DNA of 29,621 nucleotides from a virus, in the IMG/VR virus record IMGVR_UViG_3300010354_000405, positions 1 through 29,621 of that record. One strand, given 5' to 3'. Shown here in pieces: positions 29,101-29,621 of this stretch (positions are counted from its first letter, which is position 1; the number at the start of each line of letters is the position of its first letter). The notes under the pieces are model-generated. The model saw nothing but the letters and a program-made list of their open reading frames with translations. It was not told the DNA's origin and did no database searches. Both the position numbers and the translations under genes were made by a program.

Positions 29101-29621
29101 GGATTACAAGGTAATCAAGGCACTCAAGGTGTTCAAGGTTTACAGGGCAATCAAGGTGTTCAGGGTACTCAAGGAAATCAAGGTCTACAAGGTCTTCAAG
29201 GTAACCAGGGTAGACAAGGAACTCAAGGCAATCAAGGAATTCAAGGTACTCAAGGTTTACAAGGTGCTCAAGGTACTCAAGGTGTTCAAGGATTACAGGG
29301 CAATCAGGGAGTTCAAGGAACTCAGGGTAACCAAGGCAATCAAGGACTTCAAGGCGCTCAAGGACTTCAAGGAAATCAAGGTTTAAGTAATCAGGGTGTT
29401 CAGGGTTCACAAGGTCTTCAAGGATTGCAAGGCAATCAGGGAAGGCAGGGAACTCAAGGTCTACAAGGTGCTCAAGGAACTCAAGGGTTGCAAGGAGCTC
29501 AAGGAACTCAAGGAGTTCAAGGTTTACAGGGTAATCAAGGAGCTCAAGGAACTCAAGGAAATCAAGGCACTCAAGGACTTCAGGGCAATCAAGGGTTACA
29601 GGGAAGACAAGGAACTCAAGG
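26167..29621 (+). CDS. Second collagen-like (Gly-X-Gln) tail fibre, N-terminal part, open at window end
   Basis: The ATG at 26167 opens a frame with no stop to the last base, giving at least 1,151 residues. Residues 1-36 form a fibre-base motif: NFPNNPVIGEIYQESG, then TWRWDGTSW and LRIPDP. Similar Pro-N-P..G..Y....W.WDG..W starts are known from other phage fibres. From residue 37 on the sequence is G-X-Q. Short breaks occur: SNQ at several places, SGEFAGQ near 26410, VSGTVGS near 27160, LTGSTGSSG near 28120, VTGSVGN near 28320. Gly is replaced by Ala184, Ala559 and Asn952. The C-terminal domain is outside the window. No obvious Shine-Dalgarno precedes the ATG. The stop 12 bp upstream belongs to the S74 gene. 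Confidence 0.87.
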   Translation, partial: MAALNFPNNPVIGEIYQESGSTWRWDGTSWLRIPDPGAQGAQGLQGLSNQGPQGTQGRQGTQGALGLQGTQGRQGNQGLSGEFAGQGSQGIQGAQGTQGNQGLQGLSNQGVQGLQGNQGRQGLQGLQGAQGTQGNQGLQGLSNQGVQGLQGTQGLQGAQGSQGNQGLQGRQGTQGNQGLQGIQASQGTQGLQGTQGLQGAQGTQGQQGAQGTQGLQGRQGTQGAQGTQGLQGNQGTQGAQGTQGLQGAQGTQGLQGNQGTQGRQGTQGLQGAQGTQGNQGLQGTQGLQGAQGTQGLQGNQGTQGNQGLQGNQGTQGLQGRQGTQGLQGVSGTVGSQGDTGLQGDQGVQGLQGDQGTQGNQGVQGDQGTQGAQGTQGDQGTQGAQGLQGDQGTQGDQGIQGLQGLQGDQGVQGTQGAQGLQGTQGLQGNQGTQGNQGLQGNQGNQGTQGNQGLQGNQGTQGNQGTQGNQGLQGTQGLQGRQGTQGVQGLQGAQGTQGNQGTQGLQGLQGNQGTQGNQGLQGNQGTQGNQGLQGRQGTQGNQGLQGVQGTQGLQGLQGNQATQGTQGAQGLQGNQGTQGNQGLQGRQGTQGNQGLQGAQGTQGAQGTQGTQGLQGVQGTQGNQGLQGNQGLQGNQGNQGTQGLQGAQGTQGLTGSTGSSGLQGNQGTQGDQGVQGNQGNQGLQGTQGNQGLQGNQGTQGRQGTQGVQGNQGLQGNQGVTGSVGNQGDTGLQGNQGTQGDQGVQGDQGTQGVQGLQGLQGTQGRQGTQGNQGVQGTQGLQGAQGTQGVQGLQGNQGAQGTQGNQGTQGLQGNQGRQGTQGNQGIQGTQGLQGGQGTQGDQGTQGTQGGQGIQGLQGLQGLQGNQGRQGTQGNQGIQGTQGLQGGQGTQGIQGLQGNQGAQGTQGNQGIQGLQGNQGRQGTQGNQGIQGTQGLQGAQGTQGIQGLQGTQGVQGTQNSQGTQGLQGTQGRQGTQGLQGPQGTQGLQGNQGTQGVQGLQGNQGVQGTQGNQGLQGLQGNQGRQGTQGNQGIQGTQGLQGAQGTQGVQGLQGNQGVQGTQGNQGNQGLQGAQGLQGNQGLSNQGVQGSQGLQGLQGNQGRQGTQGLQGAQGTQGLQGAQGTQGVQGLQGNQGAQGTQGNQGTQGLQGNQGLQGRQGTQ
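26275..29621 (+). repeat. Second Gly-X-Gln 9-bp coding repeat array, about 370 triplets so far
   Basis: The array begins at Gly37 of the second fibre gene and continues past the window. X is mostly T, N, L, A, V, I and R, with fewer D than in the first array. Proline appears only as GPQ near 26320 and near 29080. Non-triplet interruptions divide it into several collagenous segments, unlike the long first array, which is interrupted only near its start. Confidence 0.95.
28435..29352 (+). repeat. Six tandem 153-bp (17-triplet, 51-residue) super-repeats
   Basis: Units start at 28435, 28588, 28741, 28894, 29047 and 29200. The consensus X residues are N-R-T-N-I-T-L-A-T-V-L-N-V-T-N-T-L. Each unit has exactly one Arg, at the second triplet. 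The first eight triplets (GNQ GRQ GTQ GNQ and GIQ GTQ GLQ GAQ) are nearly invariant in the first four and the last units. The fifth is diverged but keeps the Arg in register. Confidence 0.9.

Noticed and set aside
26228-29410. Several minus-strand open frames of 88-365 codons
   Set aside because: They are antisense by-products of the second collagen-like array, with the same Leu/Glu/Asp or Ser/Leu/Thr composition as those of the first array.

Overview
The window reads as the tail and baseplate region of a T4-like myovirus, most probably a marine cyanomyovirus of Prochlorococcus or Synechococcus. A SAR11 pelagimyophage is a less likely alternative. The grounds are AT-rich, tightly packed genes, recognisable T4-type gp4, gp48, gp53, gp26, gp27 and gp5 homologues, late-promoter-like NATAAATA octamers, and fibre motifs of the kind found in marine T4-like phages. 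No host genes, tRNAs, IS elements or CRISPR arrays were seen.

Layout. (1) 1-306: 3' end of a Mom-like DNA-modification gene on the + strand, overlapping the convergent gp53 tail-to-tail by 18 bp. (2) 289-2874, minus strand: operon gp4 > unknown 133-aa protein > gp48 > gp53 (head completion, then baseplate and tail-tube cap). (3) 2875-2915: a 41-bp divergent spacer with mirrored late-promoter-like octamers. (4) 2916-12211, plus strand: tail-tube-fold protein, gp26-family chaperone or hub protein with a probable -1 frameshift into a 57-aa ORF, two paralogous tape-measure-like proteins (the second carries a lysozyme-like and an M23 peptidase domain), gp27-like hub, gp5 OB-fold hub lacking a lysozyme domain, and a separate gp5-type needle protein. 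(5) 12216-24563: a giant 4,115-aa fibre with a fibre N-terminus, about 750 Gly-X-Gln collagen-like triplets, and a 1,780-aa C-terminal region made of a beta-helix interrupted by repeated modules. (6) 24565-26154: a small 117-aa protein and a fibre with an S74 self-cleaving chaperone. (7) 26167 to the window end: a second collagen-like fibre gene, still open at 29621.

Together the plus-strand genes follow the canonical contractile-tail order (tube, chaperone pair, tape measure, hub, spike) and then fibres. Peptidoglycan-degrading activity seems to have moved from gp5 to the tape-measure-like protein. The best candidates for something unusual are: the gp26 frameshift signal, in which a Shine-Dalgarno-like element, a slippery heptamer and a stem-loop that buries the downstream ATG are all in register; the proline-poor Gly-X-Gln mega-fibre; a 51-residue (17-triplet) super-period that puts one Arg per unit six times in a row in the second fibre and recurs as 17- and 8-triplet blocks in the first; and the about 1,190-residue modular insertion inside the beta-helix.

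All assignments come from reading the sequence. No database search was possible.
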